From Heliorestis convoluta (GTDB lineage Bacteria > Bacillota > Desulfitobacteriia > Heliobacteriales > Heliobacteriaceae), in the NCBI RefSeq assembly GCF_009649955.1, contig NZ_CP045875.1, forward strand, positions 787,501 through 851,500: DNA of 64,000 nucleotides, written 5' to 3'. The notes below the pieces were generated by a model. That model did no database searches. It worked only from the letters and a program-made list of their open reading frames with translations, and had not been told where the DNA came from. Positions 37,755 to 47,042 of the stretch are shown in pieces. Within the stretch, counting starts at the first letter, position 1; every line of letters begins with the position of its first letter. A program made the position numbers and the translations under genes.

Positions 37755-39695
37755 CTAAAAAAGAACACGCTTGTCTCCCACTCTTTTTGTGATACGCTCA
37801 CGATCTAACCATTCCATAAGTGGTACCGTATATCGTCGTGAACTCCCTGTAAGATCACGCACTTCAGCAATGGTCATTTCTCCTTTTTCTTGTAGCGCCT
37901 GAATCACCTTGTTGCGAAATAGCGCCATGCTTTGCTGATGGATGCGCAAATCTTCAGCGATTTTCACAAGTCTTCCTGTCTCTGTTAAGTACGATAGTAT
38001 TTCTTCTGCCTCTTCTTGACGCTGCTTTTCTTCCTGGATCAACCTTTCTATGACTTCACCAGTCGTAGGAGGTTGAAAAGCCTTCTCTTGAAACCAACTT
38101 TCTATTTTTTTTATGATTTCTTCCATTTCAGAAGTCGGTTCGTTCTGATATTGATAAGAAGACAAGGTGTGCCCAGTTATGTCAATGCTTTGGCGCTGTT
38201 GTAACGTTTGAAGCAAGGCATTGTAAGCTTTGCTGTTCCAAGTCGGAACAAGCTTGCCTTTTAGGTCTTCTTTGGCCATTCCTGTGCGCAAGGGATATTT
38301 TTGATGGAATTTTTCAAGATGGCGCAGAATAGTTCGCTCTAACGTTTCTAATAGGGCTTTTGATAGCATATATGTGTTTTTTTTATCGGAGCATAGTAAG
38401 GCAACCGATGGACTTTCTTGTACTTTTACTTCTTCTAAGAAGTTCTGGACTTCAGCTTGGCTAATGTTAAATTTTTTTATCGTTTCATCAGGGCTTAGAG
38501 GCATAGCCGTCTGGGCGAGATGCTGTGCCAACAGCTCGGCCAATGATCCTTTTTCTTTGGTTGTCAGTGAATTGAGCAATTCTGGCTTATTTTTCTTGAT
38601 CTTAAAGGCATCGGGTTCAATAATACGACCACCGCCAATGGTAACGGCAGGAGAGTAGCTTCGCAAGACAAAGCGATCGCTTTTGAGCACGACGACAGGC
38701 TCTTCTAAGATAATCTGAGCCAAGCAATCTTCTCCTGGTTTCACTTCAATTCGATCTAGTAGCACCAGTCTCCCGAGGGTTTCTCGCGTGCCTGCATGAA
38801 AGCGCACTCTTTGCCTATCTATCAATGTTTCTTCGCTGTGAGCAAGATTTTGTAACCGTACGGAAACTCGGTAGGCTGGCGTGAGCAATTCTGGTGAAGC
38901 AAGGACATCACCTCGCTGGACATCTGACAATTCAAGGCCCGATAAGTTTACGGCCACTCTTTGCCCAGCCTGCGCCTCTTCTACTTTATCTCCATGCACT
39001 TGCAGGCCTCGAATGCGACAAGGTTGATTCTTCGGCATAAGTATTAACTGTTCTCCTACCTGCAATTGTCCCGATAGAAGAGTACCTGTAACCACTGTGC
39101 CAAAGCCAGTCATAGTAAAGACTCGATCAATGGGCAATCGAGCGGCACCAGCGAGGGGACGACGCTGAATCTGTTCTACTTTTTCCACGATCATTTCTTT
39201 TAAGGCATCGATGCCTTGTCCCGTTGTAGAAGAAAGAGCCAGAACAGGAGCACTTTCAAAGAGAGTGCCTTGCAATGTTTCTTTTACTTCTTCAATGACC
39301 AACTCCAGCCAATCTTCTTCCACGAGATCGGCTTTTGTTAATACCACAATGCCCCTAGGGACTTGTAACAGTTCTAGTACATCAAGATGTTCTTTGGTTT
39401 GAGGCATTACGCCTTCATCAGCGGCAATGACGAGTAGCACCAGATCCATACCCACAGCACCGGCAACCATTTGCTTAACAAAACGCTCATGGCCTGGTAC
39501 ATCCACAATGGCAGCTAACTTGCCATTCGGTAGTAGAAAGGGAGCGAAGCCGAGTTCAATGGATATACCCCTTGCTTGCTCTTCTTTTAAGCGATCGGTT
39601 TGAATCCCTGTTAACGCATGGACGAGCTTTGTTTTTCCATGATCAACGTGACCAGCTGTGCCAATGATGACGTTAACTCGTTCTTTTTCTCCCAT
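37755..39695 (-). CDS. selB: Selenocysteine-specific elongation factor SelB
   Basis: The 646-residue GTPase has the G domain 'GTAGHVDHGKTKLVHALTG', 'DVPGHERFVKQMVAGA' and 'VLTKADLV'. EF-Tu-like domains II and III follow, and then C-terminal winged helices ending 'VRDLTGSSRRYTVPLMEWLDRERITKRVGDKRVLF' that bind the SECIS hairpin. It brings Sec-tRNA to UGA codons. tRNA-Sec is 7 kb away; selA and selD are not in the window. Confidence 0.95.
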   Translation of the reverse strand: MGEKERVNVIIGTAGHVDHGKTKLVHALTGIQTDRLKEEQARGISIELGFAPFLLPNGKLAAIVDVPGHERFVKQMVAGAVGMDLVLLVIAADEGVMPQTKEHLDVLELLQVPRGIVVLTKADLVEEDWLELVIEEVKETLQGTLFESAPVLALSSTTGQGIDALKEMIVEKVEQIQRRPLAGAARLPIDRVFTMTGFGTVVTGTLLSGQLQVGEQLILMPKNQPCRIRGLQVHGDKVEEAQAGQRVAVNLSGLELSDVQRGDVLASPELLTPAYRVSVRLQNLAHSEETLIDRQRVRFHAGTRETLGRLVLLDRIEVKPGEDCLAQIILEEPVVVLKSDRFVLRSYSPAVTIGGGRIIEPDAFKIKKNKPELLNSLTTKEKGSLAELLAQHLAQTAMPLSPDETIKKFNISQAEVQNFLEEVKVQESPSVALLCSDKKNTYMLSKALLETLERTILRHLEKFHQKYPLRTGMAKEDLKGKLVPTWNSKAYNALLQTLQQRQSIDITGHTLSSYQYQNEPTSEMEEIIKKIESWFQEKAFQPPTTGEVIERLIQEEKQRQEEAEEILSYLTETGRLVKIAEDLRIHQQSMALFRNKVIQALQEKGEMTIAEVRDLTGSSRRYTVPLMEWLDRERITKRVGDKRVLF

Positions 39696-39934
39696 TTTCA
39701 GCCTCCTCTCAATATTATGCGAAAACTGTCCTGTACAATTAGAAAAGCGCCTGTATTATTATCCTTTACACCCACCATCTTCATTGTTCCCTTTTCTTGT
39801 GCTTGTTGAATACTAAAAAAGGCAAGCAGGAGGCTCTCTTTATCTAGTCGAATAGGATTCTAGCGAGTAAAAAGTTTCCTACTTTTTTAGCAAATGTAGA
39901 TAACAATGTTGTATTGGGAAGTGAAATTTTTAAG

Positions 39935-41170
39935 ATGGAATTTTTTCAAGCGATCTCTTTTGAAAAAGCAAAAGAATCTATCATCCATAGCCTTAGGCAC
40001 ATCAGGGCCGATCAGGAAAAGGTCGATCTTCCCCAGGCTCTTCATCGAATTGCTGCCACCCACGTCATAGCGCAAGAAAATTTACCGCCTTTTAGCCGCT
40101 CTACCGTTGATGGCTTTGCTGTGCGCAGTGCTGACACTTTCGGCGCTAGTGAATCGGCGCCCTCTCTTTTTCTGGTGGCAGGAGAGGTCTCCATGGGTGC
40201 GGCTGCATCGATGACGTTGCAGCCAGGAGAAGCTGTTATTATACCGACAGGTGGTATGTTACCACCAGGTGCCGATGCTGTGGTTATGGTTGAACACTCT
40301 GAACAGCCTGATGATCAAACGGCTTTGATCACGAAAATGGTTGCACCCGGTGAAAATGTTGTGATGAAAGGCGAAGATCTTTCTATTGGTACAACAATTG
40401 TAGCAGAAGGACAAAAAATTACATCGCCTCACATCGGGGCACTCGCAGCAGCAGGTATGGCTTCTGTAAATGTACGAAAAAAAATATTTGTAACTATTTT
40501 ATCAACAGGCGATGAATTGGTCGATATCACAGCGACAGCAGAAGTGGGTCAGATTCGAGATACCAACTCCTATGCACTTGCTGCCATGCTAGAAGCCTAT
40601 GGCTGTGAAGTGCGGCGCTGGGGTATTGTGAAAGATCGCTATGAAGATTTTTCGAAAGCTCTTGCCGATGCTTTATCTTATAGTGATGTCGTCGTCATAT
40701 CAGGTGGTAGTTCTGTAGGCACCCGTGATTACACGGTACAAGCCATTAAAGGCATGAACCAGGCGCAGTTGCTCTTTCATGGCCTTGCCATCAAGCCAGG
40801 AAAACCAACAATTTACGGTATCGTGGGGTCAGTACCTGTATTTGGATTGCCTGGTCACCCTGTAGCGGCCATGACCATATGCGAGCTTCTTGTAAAGTTG
40901 GCAATACGACAACTGCAAGGACATCAAGAAGCTTCTTCGCGGCATACCCTTGTGGCTTCTCTCACCCGCAACATTCCTTCTGCACCGGGCCGAGATGATT
41001 TTTTCCCTGCAAAGCTTTTTAAGCAAGAAGGGCAATATAGGGCCACACCCCTATTCGGAAAATCGGGATTGATTCACTTGTTAACGGAAGCAGATGGCCT
41101 AATTCATATTCCTTCTGAAAAAAGCGGCTTATATGAGGGTGATAAAGTTGATGTACTTGTAATGACATAA
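39935..41170 (+). CDS. moeA: Molybdopterin molybdenumtransferase MoeA, first copy
   Basis: The protein of about 411 residues has MoeA signatures: 'LPPFSRSTVDGFAVRSADT', 'IPTGGMLPPGADAVVMVEHSE', 'STGDELVD', 'VISGGSSVGTRDYT' and 'KPGKPTIYGIVGSVPVFGLPGHP'. It inserts molybdate (or tungstate) into adenylated molybdopterin. I use ATG 39935 rather than the TTG at 39914, since GGGAAGTG lies at 39916-39923. Confidence 0.93.
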   Translation: MEFFQAISFEKAKESIIHSLRHIRADQEKVDLPQALHRIAATHVIAQENLPPFSRSTVDGFAVRSADTFGASESAPSLFLVAGEVSMGAAASMTLQPGEAVIIPTGGMLPPGADAVVMVEHSEQPDDQTALITKMVAPGENVVMKGEDLSIGTTIVAEGQKITSPHIGALAAAGMASVNVRKKIFVTILSTGDELVDITATAEVGQIRDTNSYALAAMLEAYGCEVRRWGIVKDRYEDFSKALADALSYSDVVVISGGSSVGTRDYTVQAIKGMNQAQLLFHGLAIKPGKPTIYGIVGSVPVFGLPGHPVAAMTICELLVKLAIRQLQGHQEASSRHTLVASLTRNIPSAPGRDDFFPAKLFKQEGQYRATPLFGKSGLIHLLTEADGLIHIPSEKSGLYEGDKVDVLVMT

Positions 41171-41197
41171 AAAATGAAATGAAGAAAGGTGTCTAAA

Positions 41198-43171
41198 ATG
41201 CAAAAGCAAAAAGCTTACTTAGATTGTTTGCCTCGTCAAGAAGCACAAGAGCTTTGGATAACAAAGCTAACAGAAGTGGGCTATTTTAATAATCTTCCTC
41301 GTGAAAAAGTGGCTGTTACGGAAGCGTTAGGTAGAGTAACGGCATCCGTTATCTTTGCCAAGCAGTCAGTGCCCCATTATAACGGTGCGGCCATGGATGG
41401 TATAGCTTTGTATGCACCCGATAGTTTCGGCGCCCAGGAGACGGCACCGAAGCGGTTACAGTTGTTGCAACCTGACGAGACTTTTCAGCCAGGCGGCTGC
41501 TATGTTGTAGATACAGGTGATCTTCTTCCTACGGGTACCAATGCTGTCATCATGATTGAAGATGTACACTGGGTAGACGATCAAGCTGAAGTCATTACAG
41601 CAGCGACGCCATGGCAACATGTACGCATTATTGGAGAAGACATTGTTGCCAAAGAAGTGGTATTACCAGAACACCACTTGATTGCTCCTGTTGATATGGC
41701 AGCGCTGCTTGCTGCTGGTATCGAGGAAATTGAAGTGGTTAAGCGACCGAGAGTTGCCATTATTCCGACAGGCGATGAGATAGTAGCTTCTCGCCAAGAT
41801 CTTAAGCCTGGAAAGATTCTCGATGTCAATGGGCCCATGTTGGCTGCCGCTGTTACACAATGGGGCGGTGATCCTGTAAGAAGAGAGATTGTAAAAGATC
41901 AACGCGCTGCCATTGAAGAAGCCATCCTTGCTTCTCTAAAGGATTGTGACATGGTTGTTGTAAATGCTGGTACCTCTGCAGGACGAGAAGATTACACGGC
42001 TCCGATCTTGTCCGAGCTTGGCCAGGTTCTTGTTCATGGTGTAGCCATTAAACCTGGAAAACCTGTAATTCTTGCTATTTGTCAGGATAAGCCTGTTATC
42101 GGTTTGCCAGGTTATCCTGTATCGGCCATGCTAACAGCGGATCTTTTCGTTCGTTCTGTTGTCCTGGCTCGGCAGAAACTACCGCAGCCAGAGCAATCTC
42201 AGGTAGAAGCCTTTTTATCTAGACAAGTGCCTTCAACCATCGGATTGGAAGAATACTTGCGATTGTCTATTGGTTCTGTAGAAGGTCGACTCGTTGCTGC
42301 CCCTTTAGGGCGTGGTGCAGGCTTGCTTTCATCCTTAACGAAAGCACAAGGATTGTTACGCATTGATCCTTCAAGTGCTGGAATAGCCGCCGGCGCTTCT
42401 GTACCAGTAACTTTTTTGCGCTCTTCAAAGCCTGAGAATACTATCTTAGCCGTTGGCAGCCATGATCCTGCTTTGGAGTTACTAGGTTTTTACATGCGAC
42501 GCTTTAAGCCAGAACTATCCCTATCTTTTGCCAATGTAGGTAGTTTGGGGGGGATTATGGCTATTCGCAATCGAGAAGCCCACCTTGCTGGAATTCATTT
42601 GCTCGATGAAGCAACAGGGCGCTACAATGTGCCTTATGTACAAAAGTACTTGTCCCAACGAAAGGTTCACCTTGTTCACTTTGCCATGCGCCAGCAAGGT
42701 CTTCTTGTCCTCCCCGGAAATCCAAAGAAAATTTATAGCCTGGAAGATTTACTGCGTCAAGACAAGCTAACAGGTCAAAAGATCACCTATGTGAATCGCC
42801 AGCGAGGAACAGGAACAAGAATGCTGCTCGATTATCAGTTGAAAAAAGCCGGTATCGATAGCTCTCAAATTGTAGGCTATGAAAAAGAAGTAGGGACCCA
42901 TATGGCTGTAGCCGCCTCTGTAGCCAGTGGTACGGCCGACACAGGCTTGGGACTAGAAGCAGCTGCGCAAGCTTTAGGCCTTGATTTTATTCCAGTTACA
43001 GATATTCATCAAGGTACAGGAGAGCAATATGATTTGCTTCTAAATTTTTCTGATCATGACAAAGTGATGGAATTGATCCTTCATATCTTAAAGTCACCTG
43101 ATTTTCGACGAGATGTAGAAGCAATGGGCGGCTATGATCTGAGTAAAGCTGGTATGATCATCGAGCTGTGA
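41198..43171 (+). CDS. moeA: MoeA fused to a periplasmic-binding-protein-like domain, second copy
   Basis: The first roughly 410 residues are a MoeA ('VPHYNGAAMDGIAL', 'PTGTNAVIMIEDVHW', 'VVNAGTSAGREDYT', 'GLPGYPVSAM'). The last 250 or so form a PBP-like domain ('ILAVGSHDPALELLGFYMRRF', 'VNRQRGTGTRMLLDYQLKKAG', 'VASGTADTGLGLEAAAQALGLDFIPV') of the type found in some MoeA and ModE-related proteins. The added domain may sense or deliver the oxyanion. It follows the other moeA by 27 bases; paired MoeA copies may handle molybdenum and tungsten separately. Start ATG 41198 behind AAAGGTG. Confidence 0.9.
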   Translation: MQKQKAYLDCLPRQEAQELWITKLTEVGYFNNLPREKVAVTEALGRVTASVIFAKQSVPHYNGAAMDGIALYAPDSFGAQETAPKRLQLLQPDETFQPGGCYVVDTGDLLPTGTNAVIMIEDVHWVDDQAEVITAATPWQHVRIIGEDIVAKEVVLPEHHLIAPVDMAALLAAGIEEIEVVKRPRVAIIPTGDEIVASRQDLKPGKILDVNGPMLAAAVTQWGGDPVRREIVKDQRAAIEEAILASLKDCDMVVVNAGTSAGREDYTAPILSELGQVLVHGVAIKPGKPVILAICQDKPVIGLPGYPVSAMLTADLFVRSVVLARQKLPQPEQSQVEAFLSRQVPSTIGLEEYLRLSIGSVEGRLVAAPLGRGAGLLSSLTKAQGLLRIDPSSAGIAAGASVPVTFLRSSKPENTILAVGSHDPALELLGFYMRRFKPELSLSFANVGSLGGIMAIRNREAHLAGIHLLDEATGRYNVPYVQKYLSQRKVHLVHFAMRQQGLLVLPGNPKKIYSLEDLLRQDKLTGQKITYVNRQRGTGTRMLLDYQLKKAGIDSSQIVGYEKEVGTHMAVAASVASGTADTGLGLEAAAQALGLDFIPVTDIHQGTGEQYDLLLNFSDHDKVMELILHILKSPDFRRDVEAMGGYDLSKAGMIIEL

Positions 43172-43213
43172 GAAAGGCTCGAGAAGTAAAAGCAATAAGG
43201 AGATTTAGAAAAA

Positions 43214-45577
43214 ATGAAGCAGTTATTTTATCATTTTAGTTTCTTTATTTTTTCACTTATCTTGTTATTTCCGACTGCCTCTGAATCTCATCTTGTGAAG
43301 TTTCATGATCTAAAAGGTCATAAAGCAGAGCGTGCAGTTGCAGTTTTAGCAGAGCATGGAATTATAAAAGGAACCGCAGAAGGAGAATTTCAGCCAGAGA
43401 GAGCTGTAACAAGGGAAGAGTTCGCTGTGATTCTAGGAAAAACTTTAGGATTACAACCTCTTTACTTGGAAGAAGAAGTTTTTTCTGATTTGCCTTCTCA
43501 TTCTTTTGCCTTTGGCTATGTGATGGCACTGCGAGCAACTGGGATAATTCAAGGTAGGAGTGAAGATTTTTTTGGATCCTCTCACAGTTTAACGCGACAA
43601 GAAGGGGCTGTTTTAATCGACAGGAGCCTTTCTCTAGTATCAGATTTTCAGGAAGTATCAGAGCTTCTTTTCTGGGAGGATCGAGAAAAGATAGCTCCTT
43701 ATGCAAAAGATGCGGTAGCTCGCCTTACAGCGCTAGATTGGTTTACTATGTATCAAGAGGAAAATCTTTTTCGTCCTGAGGAAGCGATTTCACGAGGTGA
43801 GGTAGCAATATTATGTCAAAAAGTTCATGATCAACGTCTCAAAATCGCAAAAAAACCTTTTCGAGTAGAGCCGCTTTACCTTCAGGCCAGGGCAGGCTTT
43901 CCACAGCAAATCCAACTTGTCGACTCAATGTCACCTTATCCAGCTTCCTATGGCATTGATCAAGCATACACAGCTTTATTACGAGATGATGGTGTTTTTC
44001 AACCAACGGCGGCAGCTGCACCTGCGTATATAACAGTAAACCAAGGTTTGCAATCTGTCCAAATTCCCGTTAGAGCTACCAGCCATGAACCTATCAATGA
44101 AAGTGAGGACGAGCTTTTATACCCTCTCGCCTCATTGAAGACAATAACACCTCTTGCTTCTACTGTTGAAATCACCGGTTTCACGGATGCTGCTTACATA
44201 GAACTAGAGAAAAAAAGCTATCCCGGACCAACACAGGGACTTCTTTCCTATAGCCCTACGTGGACAGGTTATTACCGCCAACAAAGTCGAGCAGTAACCG
44301 TTGACCTCGGTTCGTTAAAAAAAGTAAGCCGTTTTTCACTACAATTTTTAGGTAACAAAGATCAAGGAATTACTCTTCCACAAGAAATGATGATAGAGAT
44401 TTCTCAAGATGGCTCCTATTGGAACTATATTGGGAAAGTACTCAGAGGTCCTGAAGAGACGGAGGAAAGAGGTCCCACTGTCAAAACCTTTAGCCTGACA
44501 TCAGCCCCTGTAGAGGCACAATATATACGCATTTCTTTTCCTGTCGAAGTATGGACTTTTGCTCGATGGCTCCGCGTAGAAGGACCAGCTCATGAGATTG
44601 CCCCTCCCCAATCTGAGAAAAATTTGCTTACTTTAGTACCACAAGGCGCGCCCCCTGTGAGCACTTCATACGTCGAGGGACCAAACAGAGAAAGGCTTCG
44701 TAACCCCATCCGCGATCTTTTGCTTATCTACACAGGACCTCATCAGAACAGTGAGTGGCGTCGAGAAGACTTTTTACCGATGATCGCCTATCGTACGACA
44801 GATGGAGAATTTGTAGACTCTTTCTTTGACGGCATGCTTTTTCTTCCCTATGTTAATCTTCCTTCTAATCCAGACAGCTGGCGTAGCTACTTAGACAACC
44901 TTTTCACACCGGAAAGACAACTTCATGCATTAAATGATGCCGTTTCACAATGGAAAAAAATGGGCAAATCCACATTGCAGAATCCTTACCCAGTTGTTCT
45001 TACACTTCCCTATCCCAACAATCAACAAGGTTCTTGGAAAAGCTATGAGGAACGAAGAGAGGCCTTGTTCTGGTACAAAAAAGAACTAGAAAAAAGATGG
45101 CAAGAAGCAGACTTCGACCATCTTGAACTAGTTGGATTTTATTGGGAAGGTGAAGCTATATATAACAAGGACGATGCTACGTTAATTCGCGAAATCGCTT
45201 CTATCTTGCGCTTTGAGAATCGACTCTTTTACTGGATACCCTATTATGAAGCAGCTGGCTTAAAAGATTGGCTTGTTCTTGGTTTTGACCAAGTCTACTT
45301 ACAACCGAACTATTATTTTGTAAGTAATACTACAACCGAACGACTAGAAAACGCTAGGAAAATTGCCAATCACCTTGGCATTGGCTTGGAACTGGAAGGC
45401 GACGAACGTTTTATGAATTATCCTGATTTTCAACAACGTTATCTAGACTATCTGAAATGGCCAAGAGAAGATCACATGTCTTACGCCTATTACTATGGTT
45501 CAAAAAACTTACTACGGGCTATGTATAGCGGTAATTCAGAGGTACATCGAATCTATCACCAGCCTATCGGTGGATAA
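43214..45577 (+). CDS. Exported SLH-domain protein with DUF4855 domain
   Basis: The 787-residue protein has a signal peptide (about 1-24), then S-layer-homology repeats from about residue 30 to 215 ('RAVAVLAEHGIIKGTAEGEFQPERAVTREEFAVIL' and two more). A beta-sandwich, discoidin-like region follows (about 320-450). The C-terminal DUF4855 domain carries 'FDQVYLQPNYYFVSNTTTERLENARKIANHLGIGLELEGDERFM', which resembles a glycoside-hydrolase barrel. It is probably fixed to the cell wall and may act on a polysaccharide. Confidence 0.85.
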   Translation: MKQLFYHFSFFIFSLILLFPTASESHLVKFHDLKGHKAERAVAVLAEHGIIKGTAEGEFQPERAVTREEFAVILGKTLGLQPLYLEEEVFSDLPSHSFAFGYVMALRATGIIQGRSEDFFGSSHSLTRQEGAVLIDRSLSLVSDFQEVSELLFWEDREKIAPYAKDAVARLTALDWFTMYQEENLFRPEEAISRGEVAILCQKVHDQRLKIAKKPFRVEPLYLQARAGFPQQIQLVDSMSPYPASYGIDQAYTALLRDDGVFQPTAAAAPAYITVNQGLQSVQIPVRATSHEPINESEDELLYPLASLKTITPLASTVEITGFTDAAYIELEKKSYPGPTQGLLSYSPTWTGYYRQQSRAVTVDLGSLKKVSRFSLQFLGNKDQGITLPQEMMIEISQDGSYWNYIGKVLRGPEETEERGPTVKTFSLTSAPVEAQYIRISFPVEVWTFARWLRVEGPAHEIAPPQSEKNLLTLVPQGAPPVSTSYVEGPNRERLRNPIRDLLLIYTGPHQNSEWRREDFLPMIAYRTTDGEFVDSFFDGMLFLPYVNLPSNPDSWRSYLDNLFTPERQLHALNDAVSQWKKMGKSTLQNPYPVVLTLPYPNNQQGSWKSYEERREALFWYKKELEKRWQEADFDHLELVGFYWEGEAIYNKDDATLIREIASILRFENRLFYWIPYYEAAGLKDWLVLGFDQVYLQPNYYFVSNTTTERLENARKIANHLGIGLELEGDERFMNYPDFQQRYLDYLKWPREDHMSYAYYYGSKNLLRAMYSGNSEVHRIYHQPIGG

Positions 45578-45735
45578 AAGATAAATAAAAAAGCTAGCAC
45601 GATATGCTCAACTGAACAGGGGCACAATTGCCCCCATTACCTTAGTAAAATTTTTCCAAACAAGAGGTTTAAGCAAAGCAACAACAAGGCAAGACTACTC
45701 CCGTAAGAAAAAAATCTTGCGAAGGAGGAAGCACC

Positions 45736-46392
45736 TTGTTGTCGCAACAAATTGCTCCTACCTTCCGGCTCCTAACCCTCTCCACCCTTTTACTTCTCTT
45801 CTGTCTAACCGTAGCTTACTATCTGCCGCATATAGAAGCTCGAACAGAAGACCCCTTGCCACTACTGCGTTTGCATGTAGTGGCTCCCTCGAATGAAGAG
45901 CACGATCAAAACCTTAAACTACAAGTTCGTGATGACATAATAACCTATATAGACCCATTGCTAGCAGAGAGTCACTCTATAGAAGAAGCTCGCGAAAAAG
46001 TACAAGCCCACCTTGATGAAATCACAGAGATAGCAAAAAAGCGCATTCAAGAAGAAGGATATAGCTATAGCGCAGCAGCAGAAGTAGGTCGTTTTCACTT
46101 CCCCAAAAAAGTATATGGACATCTCAGTGCACCAGCCGGCGAATACGAAGCTTTGCGCATTCTCATCGGTACAGGCCAGGGAGACAACTGGTGGTGCGTA
46201 CTTTATCCACCTCTTTGCTTAAACGATAGAATAGGTACACAAAAAACAGAAAGCCAGGATAACATAGAACAAAAGTCGACTCTATCACAGGCAAGCCCTA
46301 AGGAAGAACAAACCATTGAAGTGCGCTCGAAATTTTGGGACTGGATCCGGTCACTCATAGAGAAAATAAAAAAAACATCCAAGCCATCATGA
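45736..46392 (+). CDS. spoIIR: Stage II sporulation protein R
   Basis: The 218-residue exported protein has an N-terminal membrane/signal segment (about 10-32) and the family core 'LLRLHVVAPSNEEHDQNLKLQVRDDI', 'FPKKVYGHLSAPAGEYEALRILIG' and 'DNWWCVLYPPLCL'. SpoIIR is made in the forespore and triggers SpoIIGA to process pro-sigma-E in the mother cell. The TTG start has AAGGAGGAAGC upstream. The 158-base spacer before it holds a small GGGGC/GCCCC hairpin but no gene. Confidence 0.93.
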   Translation: MLSQQIAPTFRLLTLSTLLLLFCLTVAYYLPHIEARTEDPLPLLRLHVVAPSNEEHDQNLKLQVRDDIITYIDPLLAESHSIEEAREKVQAHLDEITEIAKKRIQEEGYSYSAAAEVGRFHFPKKVYGHLSAPAGEYEALRILIGTGQGDNWWCVLYPPLCLNDRIGTQKTESQDNIEQKSTLSQASPKEEQTIEVRSKFWDWIRSLIEKIKKTSKPS

Positions 46393-46405
46393 CTTGGATG
46401 TTTTT
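46371..46405. terminator. Bidirectional terminator between spoIIR and 6S-like RNA
   Basis: ACATCCAAG (46375-46383) pairs with CTTGGATGT (46393-46401), with A and T runs outside both arms. The left arm lies inside the last codons of spoIIR. It ends spoIIR on the plus strand and the 6S-like RNA on the minus strand. Confidence 0.88.
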
Positions 46406-46406
46406 G

Positions 46407-46608
46407 TACTATTATGTAGTCCCACGCAGGCCGTCACTGTAACGTTTTCTAACCTGATGCTCTCAGGTGGGTGCTTCGTCTATAGGGATTTGCCCTCCTG
46501 TTAAACAGGCCCGGCAGCACCTATATGAACAAAAGCTCCCGTTTATACAATATCGATTGAAAACATTAAAAAGCAACGAACCCCGCAGGGCGTCGGTAAC
46601 CACCGACA
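46407..46608 (-). ncRNA. ssrS: 6S-like regulatory RNA
   Basis: The 359-base spacer between spoIIR and tRNA-Sec has no gene, but its minus strand has a good promoter at one end and a terminator at the other, about 200 bases apart. The RNA reads CTGCGGGGTTCGTTGC near its 5' end. Near its 3' end it has GCACCCACCT, a small hairpin, then GTTACAG and CCTGCG. In E. coli 6S RNA the same order is seen (GUUCG near the 5' end; CACCU, hairpin, GUUACAG, CCUGCG near the 3' end). 6S RNA binds the housekeeping RNA polymerase in stationary phase. Ends are approximate. Confidence 0.7.
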
Positions 46609-46614
46609 TATAGG

Positions 46615-46643
46615 ATTATAAACGAAAAAAATTAAAAAGTCTA
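46615..46643 (-). promoter_or_regulatory. Promoter of the 6S-like RNA
   Basis: On the minus strand, TAGACT (46638-46643) and TATAAT (46615-46620) are 17 bases apart. Confidence 0.65.
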
Positions 46644-46751
46644 CATGTTTATGATTGGCAATAAAAATGGAATAAATTTTAATAAATGGATTTCATTTTT
46701 ATTTATTTTTATTTAACAAAATGGTATTATATATAAGACGTAAAACACCAC

Positions 46752-46849
46752 GGGAGTGCATAGGTCCTGGTGGGCTTCCTGGGCTTCAAACCCACGTGGC
46801 GCGCGGCAACCCCGGGCGCGGTAGGTTCGATTCCTACACACTCCCGCCA
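46752..46849 (+). tRNA. selC: tRNA-Sec (anticodon TCA)
   Basis: The 98-base RNA has acceptor GGGAGTG paired with CACTCCC, a six-base-pair D stem with the TGGT loop, and an anticodon arm GGG-CTTCAAA-CCC with TCA at 46786-46788. It also has a long GC-rich variable arm (about 46796-46820), the T arm GTAGG-TTCGATT-CCTAC and an encoded GCCA end. The eighth acceptor pair would be a C-A mismatch. The long variable arm and UCA anticodon identify selenocysteine tRNA. Confidence 0.96.
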
Positions 46850-46940
46850 TTATTAAAATTCCGCTAGATCTGCAAAGTTGTTACTTTACCCATGAGTTTG
46901 CCGGTTTAGCAAGGTTATGCTTCCAATCGAAAAACGTGAG

Positions 46941-46976
46941 AAAGCTTCTCTCATTCTTTATGAGGGGGGCTTTTTT
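46941..46976 (+). terminator. Terminator downstream of tRNA-Sec
   Basis: AAAGCTTCTCTCAT (46941-46954) pairs with ATGAGGGGGGCTTT (46960-46973), with mismatches, and is followed by T6. The 90 bases between the tRNA and this hairpin show no gene. Confidence 0.7.
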
Positions 46977-47042
46977 GATCATTGAGCAATAAAGATAGCG
47001 GCAAAAAGCTTTTGACTCCGGGAACTTAGTTATGGCAACGAC

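Noticed and set aside
39696-39934. Possible molybdenum-cofactor riboswitch before moeA
   Set aside because: I looked for a structured leader with strong hairpins and found none convincing.
45605-45640. GGGGC/GCCCC hairpin after the SLH gene as a terminator
   Set aside because: The stem is short and is not followed directly by a T run; support is too weak for a separate entry.
46407-46608. Riboswitch or leader RNA on the plus strand before tRNA-Sec
   Set aside because: The promoter, terminator and 6S-like motifs are all on the minus strand; no riboswitch consensus known to me fits the plus strand.
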